Shown: positions 15,914 to 25,241 of the stretch, piece after piece | Position numbering within the stretch: position 1 is the stretch's first letter | How the letters are laid out: each line of letters begins with the position of its first letter | Origin: an uncultured Acetatifactor sp. | GTDB taxonomy: Bacteria > Bacillota > Clostridia > Lachnospirales > Lachnospiraceae | Assembly: GCA_910577185.1 (NCBI GenBank) | Contig: CAJTLR010000012.1 | Coordinates: 18,557-82,556 of the forward strand | Length of the DNA stretch: 64,000 nucleotides | Direction: 5' to 3' | Translations under genes and position numbers: made by a program | Notes under the pieces: generated by a model | Seen by the model: the letters and a program-made list of their open reading frames with translations, nothing else | What the model was told of the DNA's origin: nothing | Databases searched by the model: none

Positions 15914-18900
15914 TTAAGGCAGCCGACCCCCGCTGTAGAACTTTGATAACCAGTAGCTTGTGTCAAGACTGGCGTAAGAAATTGGCGAACCGCAGTGGAT
16001 CATGCGCCCGCCGCCTACATAGATCCCAACATGGGTGACAGGGGTAGCCGCCGAATAGGTTCCGGTAAAAAAGACCAGATCCCCCGGCTGCATGTCCGCC
16101 CTGGAAACCGGGGTGCAGAGATTGTAAAGCCCCTGCGCCGTCTGCCTGCCCACGTTCCCTACGCCGGAATGGTTGATGACCCACGACACATAGCCGGAGC
16201 AGTCAAAGGAAGTAGCCGGCGAGGAACCGCCCCAGACATAGGGGAATCCCAGGTATTTTTCCGCTTCCGCCAGCATGGCTTCAAAACTGCCGTCGCCCAT
16301 GGCCGCTCCCGGATTTGCCGCAAAATCAGGCATACCGGTCGCTCCGCCGCCCGGAAGGTAGCCGTATCCGCCGTTATCCACATAATAATAGGGGTTTAAA
16401 TACTGGCCGTTATGGGTGACTTCCAGATGTAAATGTGCCCCGGTGCTGTTCCCGGTGTTCCCCACAGCGGCAATGACGTCACCCCGTTTTACTTCCTGTC
16501 CCGCCCTGACTGAGAGGGTGGAGCAGTGGGCGTACCGTGACTGGTAGCCGTCCTCCCCTTCGATCACAACACACAGGCCGTAGTCCCCGGCATTTTCCGC
16601 CGATACCACACGTCCGTCCTGCACGGCTTTGATCGGCGTCCCTGCCGCGACGCCGATATCAACGCCCCGGTGGAGGTCTTTTGCCCCGGTCGTGGGGTGT
16701 ACCCGGTAGCCGTATGGGCTGGTAACATAAGGGATCCACGCAAAATCAAAAGGATTCCCATAGCACTGGCGGTTGCCGCAGGTCTGCATATATACGCCGT
16801 AACGGTCTGTCTGGTCGCCTGGCGCAAGGCTGGACGCGATGATCTCCGAGAGCGGGCGCACGGTCAGCGTGGTCTGGAGGACATACCAGTCATATTCCTG
16901 TTCCTCGTCATTCTCGTCAATGTAGGTGCGGATCTCCACGATCTCTGTCCGGGTGAGCTGGTACTGCTGTCCGAACAGCCGGTCAAGCTCCGCCTCCACC
17001 TGTGCATAGGTAAAGTCCCCGTAAGCCGCCGTGAGGTATCCCATCAGTTCATAGGGGTTGTGGCCGATCTCGCCGATATTGTAGCGGTATTCATCATAGT
17101 TTGGATAATCCGTCTCCGTACTGTTGATGTTCCTTTGCAGGTCGGTCTCCAGTTCGGTATAGTACAGTTCGCTTTTCTCAATTTCCGGATCCTCCGCCAC
17201 ATAACAGGTGGATATCACTGCCGATTGTACGCCGGTGAGCATGGCGGAGCAGGAAGAAAACAGGGAGCCGCACATGGCAAAAATAAGGACGCCCACAGCG
17301 ACGATCCCAAGGACTGCTTTGTGGGCGATGATTTTCTGCGCGATGGCGCGGATCACCTGCCCGGCAGCGGTCAGGACGTTGGTGGTGTGCTTTGCCCCCT
17401 TTGCCGTTTCCCTTGCCGCGGCGGCATATTTCCGTTTCAGTTTCTGCTTCTGGATCCATTTGGATAATGCTTTTTTCTTCTGTAATTCCGGGTTATCCAG
17501 AAGGAGTTTTTGGTAAGCCGCGTTTACGTTGGCTTTTGCCAGACGTTTTTCCGCGCGGCGCACTTCCCGGTAAGGCTTATCGTGCAGCCCGCGCTTGTTC
17601 CAGCGCAGAAACCGCCCTCCGGCGCGTTCTGCCGTAAACTCCGCCTTGTGCGCCGCCTCCACGCCCACGTTGTCCCGCTCCGTTTCCCGGATCTTCTGGT
17701 GCAGCTTTAAGGAAGCAGTGGTCACAGCAGTCCACCGCAGGGCCGTCACCGCTCGTTTCGGCAGCGGCGGCTTTTCGTATTCCGGGATCACTTCGGTTTC
17801 AAACTGTAACCGGCGCTTCACCTTCCCGGATTCACTGTCATACTGCTTCTGCAAATGGGCACGGCGACGGGTCGGCAGTTTGGATTGTGCCTTTTCCAGT
17901 TTTTTTCCTGCTGATTCGGCTTTGTGCTGCGCCGATTCATATTTTTTCTGCTGTCTGGACAGTCCCGGAGGTTTCCCCTGATCCGGCGCGTCGTTTTTTC
18001 CGGCGGCAGTTTTCCGTTCCTCCGGCGGCAGTTCGCTCCGGTCATATTGCAGGCGGGACGGGCTTTCCGGCCTTTTTTCTTCAGCCAAAAACTTTGCCGC
18101 CAGCCTCTGTTTTTCTTTTGTACGGTTTCCGGGCGGTTCCATCGTCCTGTTATCCTCATGTTCAAACCGGAGCCGTCCGGTTTCCTGGGACGCAGGAGCC
18201 TTTCCCTGTTCCTTTTCTATGGCTTTCTGCCCTGGCTTTGCCGCTTCGGCAGCAAACCTCCGCGCCTGTTTCTTTTTTGCCGCCGTCCGGCCTTTGGGAT
18301 TTGCCTGCTCCTTTCTGGTCTCTGTCCGGCTCTGGGGTTTTGCCTCCTTTCCATCCCCATGGATAAATCGGAGCCGTCCGGTTTCGCTTATTTCCGCGTC
18401 AGATTCCGGCAGGCTGTCATCGGATATTTTTTCAGTCCCGGCGGAAAACTTTACCGCCATTTTCTTTTTTACTGCCGCCCGGTCTTTTCCTGCTTCCCCA
18501 TTTGTTTCCTTCGGCTCGAATTGCAGCCGCCCGGTTTCATGGAGCGGCGGGGAGTGAGGGGGCATCCCGTCCCCCGGCGCGCCATCCGGTTCGGTATCTC
18601 TGCCCGGAATGGGTGTATCCGCTTCAAAATGCCGTCTTACCGCCGCCCGCGCTTTCCTTCCTGCCTGCGGTTCTGTCACGGGATCCGGGGTCCAGCCGGC
18701 TCCTGGCGGTGTATCCGGCAAATCCATGGGTTTTTCCTGCCCTGAATGGGAAGAATGATGTTTTTTTGACGGTTCCGGCGGCACGTTCGTATCTCCAAGC
18801 GTATGGTTATCCCCGGCGGTATCTCCTTCAGCCGAAAAAGACTGCTCCTGGAAGATCGGAACATCTGCGGCTTCCCGCATGGAAGCAGGGGCATTTGTCG

Positions 18901-19201
18901 GCCCCCATATTTCCGGCGCGGCGGCCTCCGAGAAACGGTCGTTTATATCCTGCGGCACCGGCGGGTTTTCCGGCGGCTGGTACGCCGGGTTATGTCCCTG
19001 TTTCTGTTCCGCTGTCTGTATGCGTCCCTGGGATCGGTGCCCGGCTGAGGTGTCTGCCTGCCGTTCCTGCCGGAAAGAAATTTCTTCAAGGCGGGTGCTG
19101 ATCCGCTGCTGTGTCCCCTGGGTCAGGTTTTTCTCCGTCAGCCCGTCGCGGGTCATTTTCTGTACTTTTTTATCCCGCACCTTAAATTCCTGCCCTCTCA
19201 T
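15914..19201 (-). CDS. T4SS bifunctional peptidoglycan hydrolase (M23 + NlpC/P60)
   Basis: 1,095 residues. The N-terminal half is long, charged and probably cytoplasmic; it contains five spaced copies of a GRLxF-type motif (for instance ETGRLRFEHED) and three of a KKKxAxxFxA-type motif. A single membrane helix lies near residues 630-660 (VLGIVAVGVLIFAMC). Then come an extracellular M23 endopeptidase (SPYGYRVHP, HRGVDIG, HLHLEV, about 825-935) and a C-terminal NlpC/P60 domain (FDCSGYVSW with the catalytic Cys, VTHVGIYVG with the His, about 980-1095). Two wall-cutting activities on one anchored protein fit the VirB1-like or CwlT role of opening peptidoglycan for the conjugation channel. It overlaps the DUF6674 gene by 4 bases. 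Confidence 0.92.
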   Translation of the reverse strand: MRGQEFKVRDKKVQKMTRDGLTEKNLTQGTQQRISTRLEEISFRQERQADTSAGHRSQGRIQTAEQKQGHNPAYQPPENPPVPQDINDRFSEAAAPEIWGPTNAPASMREAADVPIFQEQSFSAEGDTAGDNHTLGDTNVPPEPSKKHHSSHSGQEKPMDLPDTPPGAGWTPDPVTEPQAGRKARAAVRRHFEADTPIPGRDTEPDGAPGDGMPPHSPPLHETGRLQFEPKETNGEAGKDRAAVKKKMAVKFSAGTEKISDDSLPESDAEISETGRLRFIHGDGKEAKPQSRTETRKEQANPKGRTAAKKKQARRFAAEAAKPGQKAIEKEQGKAPASQETGRLRFEHEDNRTMEPPGNRTKEKQRLAAKFLAEEKRPESPSRLQYDRSELPPEERKTAAGKNDAPDQGKPPGLSRQQKKYESAQHKAESAGKKLEKAQSKLPTRRRAHLQKQYDSESGKVKRRLQFETEVIPEYEKPPLPKRAVTALRWTAVTTASLKLHQKIRETERDNVGVEAAHKAEFTAERAGGRFLRWNKRGLHDKPYREVRRAEKRLAKANVNAAYQKLLLDNPELQKKKALSKWIQKQKLKRKYAAAARETAKGAKHTTNVLTAAGQVIRAIAQKIIAHKAVLGIVAVGVLIFAMCGSLFSSCSAMLTGVQSAVISTCYVAEDPEIEKSELYYTELETDLQRNINSTETDYPNYDEYRYNIGEIGHNPYELMGYLTAAYGDFTYAQVEAELDRLFGQQYQLTRTEIVEIRTYIDENDEEQEYDWYVLQTTLTVRPLSEIIASSLAPGDQTDRYGVYMQTCGNRQCYGNPFDFAWIPYVTSPYGYRVHPTTGAKDLHRGVDIGVAAGTPIKAVQDGRVVSAENAGDYGLCVVIEGEDGYQSRYAHCSTLSVRAGQEVKRGDVIAAVGNTGNSTGAHLHLEVTHNGQYLNPYYYVDNGGYGYLPGGGATGMPDFAANPGAAMGDGSFEAMLAEAEKYLGFPYVWGGSSPATSFDCSGYVSWVINHSGVGNVGRQTAQGLYNLCTPVSRADMQPGDLVFFTGTYSAATPVTHVGIYVGGGRMIHCGSPISYASLDTSYWLSKFYSGGRLP

Positions 19202-20106
19202 AATGCCGCCTCCTGTGCTTTCCGTCCTTTATCCGGTGCAGGGGCGGTATGGGCGGCGGCACGGTTTTTCTTCTCCTTTAAGTCTTTCAGCACGGAAGGC
19301 TTTTCTTTTGGTTCCTCCGCCTTATCTGGCTGCTGTTCCTGTCCGTCCAGGGCGGCGGTCTCTTTCCGAGCTTCCTTCCCGTCCCTGCCAGCGGAAGCGG
19401 CATCCATTTCCGGCTGTGTTTTCTCCGCCGCCTGTTCCAGACGTTCCACGCTGCCAATGGCGGCGAGAGCCAGATTGTTCAGTTTATTTAAGATGTTCCG
19501 TTCCGCACGGAGGGGTGCAAGGACAGCCGCCTGGAAGCGGCCCTCCGTGCCTCCGTCCACAGTCACCATTTCTTTTCCGGCAGCGGCGCGGCCTGCGTTC
19601 TTTAAATGCCCGCCCACGCTCCGCAGTTCCTTTCCCACAGCTTCCACCTTCTCAATAGACTGCCTGATTTCGGTAATGGAACCGGATAAATTTTTTTGCA
19701 TGGCTTCCAGCGTCTTTTTTGCCCCGATCGCGGAAACGGCTTTATCCAGGGCTTTTACGCCGGCCTGTTTTATGCCGGCAGCCGCCTCTTTAGCACACGT
19801 TATGATCTGTTCCTTTAATCCCATGATCCCCTCCTGCATGGCATGGATCCGGTTATCTACCGCGTCTATGGTACGGGAGACAAAGCCTTTTTCCGGGCTT
19901 TCCTGCATTTTGGCCAGCTGTTCCCTGGCCTGCGCCAGTTCCTGGGACGCCGCCCTTAGCTGCTCCGCCATGCTCTCCATCTGCCAGAGCAGGATGGAAT
20001 AGTCATGGCCTGCATCCGGCCTGTTGTTTTCCACCAGCATCCGGTAAAACTGCCGGACGGCTTCGTTTTCCATAAGCTGCCCGCCCTGCGCGTTGTTCTC
20101 GTTCAT
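19198..20106 (-). CDS. DUF6674 family ICE protein
   Basis: 302 residues with an N-terminal segment (ENEAVRQFYRMLVENNRPDAGHDYSILLWQMESM) that I associate with DUF6674. It is followed by long amphipathic helices (ELAQAREQLAKM, SITEIRQSIEKVEAVGKELRSVG), then a charged Ala/Glu-rich tail. KPSVLKDL lies near the C-terminus. GGAGGGCGG precedes the ATG. It sits between virB4 and the wall hydrolase, as in other elements of this type, so a structural or regulatory role in the secretion system is likely but unproven. Confidence 0.78.
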   Translation of the reverse strand: MNENNAQGGQLMENEAVRQFYRMLVENNRPDAGHDYSILLWQMESMAEQLRAASQELAQAREQLAKMQESPEKGFVSRTIDAVDNRIHAMQEGIMGLKEQIITCAKEAAAGIKQAGVKALDKAVSAIGAKKTLEAMQKNLSGSITEIRQSIEKVEAVGKELRSVGGHLKNAGRAAAGKEMVTVDGGTEGRFQAAVLAPLRAERNILNKLNNLALAAIGSVERLEQAAEKTQPEMDAASAGRDGKEARKETAALDGQEQQPDKAEEPKEKPSVLKDLKEKKNRAAAHTAPAPDKGRKAQEAAL

Positions 20107-20136
20107 TGTTCCGCCCTCCTTTCCGCCGCTGTTTTA

Positions 20137-22602
20137 TCAGGCTTCCGCCAGATCTTCGGGCCTTGTTGTTAGTAATTGATACAAACGGGTCTGTTTCGGA
20201 AAATGGTCGATAAAAGGTATGATCACATTCCCGTAAAATAAAAGCCCCTCACCGGCGTTGGAATTGGTCACATAGGAAAGCTGGTGGGGGGAGATGTTCA
20301 GCTGCTTCGCCAGGATCTGTCGGTCGCCCGCAGCCTGGTTGAGCATATAGATGAAATCGCTGTTCTCAAAGATATTTTCGATCTCCCTGGAAGAAAGGAG
20401 ATCCTTCACATTCTGCGTGATGCCGGTCGGGATCCCTCCCCACTTCCGGAAACGCTTCCAGATCTCCACCGAATAGGCGGCGGTCTGTTCCTCCTTCAGT
20501 AAAAGGTGGAATTCGTCAACATAGAGCCGGGTGGACTTATGGGCTTCCCGGTTTACCGTGACGCGCCCCCAGACCTGATCCTGCACTACCAGCATACCCA
20601 GCTTTTTCAGCTGCTTCCCCAGCTCCTTGATGTCATAGCAGACGATCCGGGACTGGATATCCACGTTCGTCCGGTGGTTGAACACATTTAAGGAGCCGGT
20701 CACATAGATGGCCATGCAGTCCACCACATGCCGCGCCCGTTCGCCGCCGTATTTTTCGATCTCTTCATATAAATCCTGTAAGATTGGCATTTTCTCCGGC
20801 ACAGGGTCGTTAAAAAAGCGGTGATAGACCCGGCGCAGGCACTGGTCGATGATACTCTTTTCGTCCGGCTCCACCTTCCCCATCATCAGTTCCATGAGCG
20901 ACAGGATAAAGTCGCTCTTTAAAATCAGCGGGTCGTCGTCCTCGCTGTAATTTAAGTTGATGTCCATGGGGTTGATGTACTGGCTGGAAGTCGGGGATAC
21001 CTTGATGACCTGCCCGCCCAGCGCCGTCACCAGCGGCGAATATTCCGCTTCCGGGTCGATAATGGCGATATCATCCGCCGTGATCAGGAAAGCGTTGGTG
21101 ATCTCCCTTTTGGCGGAGAAGGATTTCCCCGCGCCGGGTGTCCCCAGGATCAGGCCGTTTGGGTTCTTTAACTTTTTCCGGTCGCACATGATCAGGTTGT
21201 TGGAAAGGGCGTTGACGCCGTAATACAGCGATTCCCCGGACTGGAAAAGCTCCTGGGTGGTGAACGGCACGAAGATCGCCGTGCTGCTGGTGGTAAGCCC
21301 CCGCTGGATCTGCACCTGGTTCACGCCCAGCGGCAGGGAGGATAAAAAGCCCTGTTCCTGCTGGTAGCTCAGCCTCCGCAGGGCGCAGTTGTATTTCTGT
21401 GCGATCCCCGCCGCTTGGAACACGTTGTTCTCCAGTTTCTGCCGTTTCGCCGCCGTGTTCATCACAAGCACCGTGACAAGAAACATCCGCTCGTTGCGGC
21501 TCTGCAAGTCCTCCAGCAGCGTCTTTGCCTCGTTCCCGTAGGTGGCAAGATCGGTCGGAATGATGTCCATGTCGTACCCTGCCCGCACCGCTTTTTTCTG
21601 CTCCTCGATGCGCATTTTGTCCAGATCGGTCAGCTTGCGCTTCACTGTCTTTATGGCTGCGCTCTGGTCGATGGACTGGATATGTAGCGTGACCACCATG
21701 CTGTTCTCTAGGTCGAGAAAATCCGCCAGCATACGGTCGGTCAGTTCCGGCGCTAAGATCTGCAAAAACGAAACCGCGCCGTAGGTCTGCCCCACCTTGA
21801 AATACTGCCCGTTCTGAAAGGTGAAACTGTCCGGCGCGATAAAATCCTTGCTGGACAGCCCGGTCTTCCAGATGGCGTCCCAGGCAAAGAGGAATTTCCT
21901 CTCTCCGGCAGGGTGGAACATCTGGTGCAGGATGGCGAGCCGTTCGTACCCGTCCAGCGCCCTTGCTTTCACTCCCAGCACCTTGAAATTCGCCAGGATA
22001 TCCGCCTCAATCCGTTCCAGCCGGGTCTTTGCTGCTTTGATGTCGTCCGCCTCAATGCCAAAGGTGATGTACTTCGTCTTTGTCAGGCCGTTGTTGCCCC
22101 TGGCGAGCTGGCTTTGCAGCATCCCGGCGTATTCCCGGCGGATCCCGTTGAACATGTCGTCCTGCTCCGGGATCTCAATGGACTTCTTAAATTTCTCCAT
22201 GTCCGCCTTCTGGTTCAGGAAAGAAAGCTGGAAGCGGATGGATGCGTCAAAATAGTTGAGGAAGTCGCACCAGTTCTCAAAAATGATGTTCTTGTCCTCG
22301 TTCTGCGCCAGCTGGTAGTTGATGTCTAAAAACTCGATCTGCTTCGTATAGTAGTTCCCGCCTGCCGCGCAGATGCCGTCCTGGCGCATCTCCCGGTAAG
22401 GGATCGTCTCCTGCGCCGATTTCGGGATCCGCCCGTCGCGCTTCGCCTTTTTTACGGAAGCGACAAGCCGCCTTTTTTCCTTTTCGGACAGCTTCCCTCC
22501 GGGTGAAAGGCGCAGGGACTTTAACTCCGCCTTATCTTTTTTGTATTGGTTTTTTGCGGCCTGCAGGGCCTTTTCCTGCTTTGCCTGCTGTTTTGTTTTC
22601 AA
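20137..22602 (-). CDS. virB4: VirB4/TraE-type conjugation ATPase
   Basis: 821 residues starting at TTG 22602, 9 bases after AAGGAGG; the frame extends 54 codons further but that part lies inside prgI. After a basic coiled N-terminus the protein has the family order: an N-terminal domain (AAGGNYYTKQIEFLD), then Walker A (GTPGAGKSFSAKRE, near residue 490), Walker B region (RLYVDEFHLLL) and a C-terminal GITQNVKDLLSS motif. It powers assembly and transport of the type IV secretion channel. It overlaps prgI by 71 bases, so the two are translationally linked. Confidence 0.95.
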   Translation of the reverse strand: MKTKQQAKQEKALQAAKNQYKKDKAELKSLRLSPGGKLSEKEKRRLVASVKKAKRDGRIPKSAQETIPYREMRQDGICAAGGNYYTKQIEFLDINYQLAQNEDKNIIFENWCDFLNYFDASIRFQLSFLNQKADMEKFKKSIEIPEQDDMFNGIRREYAGMLQSQLARGNNGLTKTKYITFGIEADDIKAAKTRLERIEADILANFKVLGVKARALDGYERLAILHQMFHPAGERKFLFAWDAIWKTGLSSKDFIAPDSFTFQNGQYFKVGQTYGAVSFLQILAPELTDRMLADFLDLENSMVVTLHIQSIDQSAAIKTVKRKLTDLDKMRIEEQKKAVRAGYDMDIIPTDLATYGNEAKTLLEDLQSRNERMFLVTVLVMNTAAKRQKLENNVFQAAGIAQKYNCALRRLSYQQEQGFLSSLPLGVNQVQIQRGLTTSSTAIFVPFTTQELFQSGESLYYGVNALSNNLIMCDRKKLKNPNGLILGTPGAGKSFSAKREITNAFLITADDIAIIDPEAEYSPLVTALGGQVIKVSPTSSQYINPMDINLNYSEDDDPLILKSDFILSLMELMMGKVEPDEKSIIDQCLRRVYHRFFNDPVPEKMPILQDLYEEIEKYGGERARHVVDCMAIYVTGSLNVFNHRTNVDIQSRIVCYDIKELGKQLKKLGMLVVQDQVWGRVTVNREAHKSTRLYVDEFHLLLKEEQTAAYSVEIWKRFRKWGGIPTGITQNVKDLLSSREIENIFENSDFIYMLNQAAGDRQILAKQLNISPHQLSYVTNSNAGEGLLFYGNVIIPFIDHFPKQTRLYQLLTTRPEDLAEA

Positions 22603-22954
22603 TCTTTTCTGCCTCCTTGTCAAATTCCGCCTGCCGCATGAGGGCGGCATAGCCATTGTCGGTACGGTAAGGCCGGGCCGGTGGCCGCAGGAACGATACA
22701 TTAAGGAAGTTTCCCAGCACTTTTTCCAGCGGCTGCCCGTCCTTTTCATAAATGCCGAACGCAAAAAAGGGCAGCATGAGGCCGATCATCAAAAGCGCCG
22801 CCGGCTCATTCCCGATGCTGCCGCGGCTGAAAAGGTAGGCCGGTATCCCGATAAGCCCGCCCAGGCCGAAGCATACCAGCTGCCGCTTTGTCAGGTTCAG
22901 CGCCACCTTGGTCTTTACTTTCGTCAGATCCTTTGGCACGGGTACAAATGCCAT
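22532..22954 (-). CDS. prgI: PrgI family T4SS membrane protein
   Basis: 140 residues: MAFVPVPKDLTKVKTKVA, then two membrane helices (QLVCFGLGGLIGIPAYLFS and PAALLMIGLMLPFFAFGIY), then a basic cytoplasmic tail. This is the PrgI/VirB3-like layout, in the usual position directly upstream of virB4. GGGAGGTGAGGT precedes the ATG. Its stop lies inside virB4. Confidence 0.9.
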   Translation of the reverse strand: MAFVPVPKDLTKVKTKVALNLTKRQLVCFGLGGLIGIPAYLFSRGSIGNEPAALLMIGLMLPFFAFGIYEKDGQPLEKVLGNFLNVSFLRPPARPYRTDNGYAALMRQAEFDKEAEKIENKTAGKAGKGPAGRKKPIQKR

Positions 22955-23470
22955 TTACCTCACCTCCCGGTCTCTGTTTTTTGCCTGTTTTTTTTCCCCG
23001 GCTGCGGGCGGCGCGGATAACTGCGCGCGGATCGACGGTTTGGGCTTTTCTTCCTCCGGCAGCGCTTTTTCCCTGCCGCGCTCCTGGCGTACAAGGCTGA
23101 TGAAACCGTCCAGCACAGCCGGATGGCTCTCCACAACGTAATCCAGACGCGGCTCAAAGACAGGATTGCCGCTTTCCGGGATCGGAAACGTCTCAGCCCA
23201 CGCTTTGTTGTCCCTGGAAAAACGCCCGTCAAGCTGCTTCGTCTGGACAGTGTTTGCCAGAACCCAGTCCACCCGGTCAATGCCGTATTCCTCGATCACC
23301 GGTCTGATACAGCCGCCTTTCAGGTGGAGGCCGTCAAAATTTTCCCGGATTGCCGCCTCCACCGCATGTTTGCACGCAATGTTCAGTTTATGGGAAGCCC
23401 GGAACAGGGCAGTTTCCTCCCTGGCCCGTGCTTCCGCTGCGGAAAGTTTATAGATTTCCGGATATTCCAT
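22955..23470 (-). CDS. DUF3849 family protein
   Basis: About 171 residues. FRASHKLNIACKHAVEAAIREN and GIDRVDWVLANTVQ fit the DUF3849 domain as I know it. Two start codons are close: ATG 23476 lies only 2 bases after GGAGG, whereas ATG 23470 (MEYPEIYKLS) lies 8 bases after it and is preferred. The C-terminus has KPSIRAQL followed by a basic tail. The stop abuts the prgI start. Function unknown. Confidence 0.8.
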   Translation of the reverse strand: MEYPEIYKLSAAEARAREETALFRASHKLNIACKHAVEAAIRENFDGLHLKGGCIRPVIEEYGIDRVDWVLANTVQTKQLDGRFSRDNKAWAETFPIPESGNPVFEPRLDYVVESHPAVLDGFISLVRQERGREKALPEEEKPKPSIRAQLSAPPAAGEKKQAKNRDREVR

Positions 23471-23512
23471 GTTCATTTCCTCCTTTTTCCGCCCGGTATC
23501 CGGACGGATCCT

Positions 23513-24130
23513 TTAACGCGCCCCTTTGTCCGCTGATCTCTGTGCTTCCGGGGCCGGACGCGCGGCGGCTTCTTTTGCTGCGCTTTGCAGCGCCCCGCGC
23601 AGGGAAGGTTTTTCCACCGCTTTCTGGTATTCCCCCAGGACAGCGGTATTGATCGCCTGGCGCATTTCCGCCGTGGTGGGGCAGCATATGTCATGGTATT
23701 TGCCGTCCTTCCCTTTGCTGCTCGGCATGGCGACAAATTTTCCTTTTTCGCTGTCCATAACGCGGATCCCGTTCACGGCAAAACAGCCTCCGACCGTCGC
23801 GCTGGCAAATGCGAGCAGGTTCCCTCCCTTTTCCTGAAGGGGATATACCTTGACGCTGACGTCCAGCGTATTCTTCTGGTTTTCCATAGCAGCCTCCTTT
23901 CTTTGTGTTTCCAGGGGCAGGAGGTTCCCGTTTTCATAACGGTAGCCTGCCTCCCGGACTGCGTTTTGTGTTTCCGCTGACACACGCCCATTTACCAGAA
24001 GATCCGTATCAATGGCAAACAGGAGCATATCTTTTTCGTTAAATTCCTCCGGCAGCTTCCCGTTCCATGTCCGGCGCATCTGCCCGGTTTCATCCATACG
24101 GTAACGCGCCGGCATCCGTCTTTCCCCCAT
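23513..24130 (-). CDS. SpoVG-like protein with N-terminal extension
   Basis: 205 residues. Residues about 83-165 (LDVSVKVYPLQEKGGNLLAFASA, VMDSEKGKFVAMPS, YHDICCPTTAEMRQAI) are a SpoVG domain, a small nucleic-acid-binding fold. The first 80 residues (MPARYRMDETGQMRRTWNGKLPEEF) are a separate domain. A second ribosome binding site, AAAGGAGG, lies inside the gene before ATG 23887 (MENQKNTLDVS), so a 125-aa SpoVG-only product may also be made. KPSLRGAL occurs near the end, followed by an Ala-rich basic tail. Confidence 0.8.
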   Translation of the reverse strand: MGERRMPARYRMDETGQMRRTWNGKLPEEFNEKDMLLFAIDTDLLVNGRVSAETQNAVREAGYRYENGNLLPLETQRKEAAMENQKNTLDVSVKVYPLQEKGGNLLAFASATVGGCFAVNGIRVMDSEKGKFVAMPSSKGKDGKYHDICCPTTAEMRQAINTAVLGEYQKAVEKPSLRGALQSAAKEAAARPAPEAQRSADKGAR

Positions 24131-24141
24131 AAGCGCCCCCT

Positions 24142-25011
24142 TTAATGTGCATTGAATATGGAGCGGGAGATAGAGCTGGTCTTAAACAGCGAGAAGCATA
24201 AGAGCAGGGTGTACCCGGCACAGCTCCAGATCGCCTTGTGGATATTGGGCGCTGCCCCGATGCCTGCGATCAGTGCGGAATAAATGGCGATACAGACCAT
24301 GATGAAAAAGCCCTGCAATCCCAGGGCCACCAGCCCCCGCAGGTAGTTGTTCCCCATCTGCCCCCATTCCCGGCTGGTCATGGTAGCGAAAGGAATCGCG
24401 CCGACGGAACAGTAGATATAGATCTCCACCATGCGTCCCACCAGTACCAGCATGACACAGACCGACAGGATAGGTGTGGTGATCCGGATCAGGGCGGTCT
24501 CCACCAGAAGCCCGAACAGTTCCCCGATCCCCATCGTGTCAAGCTGGGAGGCCAAGCTTCCCAATACGGCAGAAAACCGGATGCTCGTGTTCCCGGTGAT
24601 CACGGCGGCGCTCCGCCGCACGACTGTCTGCGACAGCTCGAAGATCGCCATGGTGATGTCAAACGTATGGGTGACAAGGTAAGTCGCAACATATACCTTG
24701 AAGATCCACTTGAAAATGTTGAATGTATCAAAATCGTGCATGTTATTCTTTTCCACGATCATGCTGATCAGTTCATAGCATAAAACAAACGTGAGTATGA
24801 TTCCGGCTATGGGGACGATCACGTTATCTGACAGGGAGCGGATCATGGAAAACACCCCAGAGTTCCATGTCTGGGGTGTCTTTGCTACATCCGCCGCCAC
24901 GTCCCCGACCGCGTCGTTTACCTGGTCGAACAGCCCGGAAAGGTTCCCCGTGATGCACTCAATCAGGAAATCCTTGATCCACTGCTCGATCTGGTCGAGG
25001 ATATTCAGCAT
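24142..25011 (-). CDS. VirB6/TrbL-like membrane channel protein (CD1112 family)
   Basis: 289 residues with five or six membrane helices (VIVPIAGIILTFVLCYELISM, IFKVYVATYLVTH, ITTPILSVCVMLVLVG, GLVALGLQGFFIMVCIAIYS). The soluble N-terminal helix and the TMTSREWGQMGNNYLRG loop are typical of the CD1112-type TrbL/VirB6 proteins of clostridial ICEs. It would form the polytopic core of the translocation channel. It lies 14 bases after maff2. Confidence 0.9.
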   Translation of the reverse strand: MLNILDQIEQWIKDFLIECITGNLSGLFDQVNDAVGDVAADVAKTPQTWNSGVFSMIRSLSDNVIVPIAGIILTFVLCYELISMIVEKNNMHDFDTFNIFKWIFKVYVATYLVTHTFDITMAIFELSQTVVRRSAAVITGNTSIRFSAVLGSLASQLDTMGIGELFGLLVETALIRITTPILSVCVMLVLVGRMVEIYIYCSVGAIPFATMTSREWGQMGNNYLRGLVALGLQGFFIMVCIAIYSALIAGIGAAPNIHKAIWSCAGYTLLLCFSLFKTSSISRSIFNAH

Positions 25012-25025
25012 AAGCGGTACCCGCC

Positions 25026-25241
25026 TTAGCTAAACAGGTTGGCCAGCAGGGGGATCAGCTGCATACCGATCAGGGCAACGCCGCCGCCCGCCATAAGCTG
25101 CTTCATTCCCTGCGACTTTGCACCAGGGTTGTCATTGCCGTATCCCTCCAGGAGGTTGATCACACCCCATACGCCAAGCCCTGCTCCAAGGGCAATTACG
25201 AGTACCTTCAAGGTTCCGATCGCGCTGGTGAAAAATGCCAT
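25026..25241 (-). CDS. Maff2 family ICE membrane protein
   Basis: 71 residues, two hydrophobic helices (LKVLVIALGAGLGVWGVINLL and LMAGGGVALIGMQLIPLLANLF) joined by a polar loop (GYGNDNPGAKSQG). This is the Maff2 pattern found in front of VirB6 in this ICE family and is likely a VirB2-like pilin or small channel subunit (inference). No clear Shine-Dalgarno sequence lies before the ATG; an upstream leader frame with its own site overlaps the start. Confidence 0.88.
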   Translation of the reverse strand: MAFFTSAIGTLKVLVIALGAGLGVWGVINLLEGYGNDNPGAKSQGMKQLMAGGGVALIGMQLIPLLANLFS

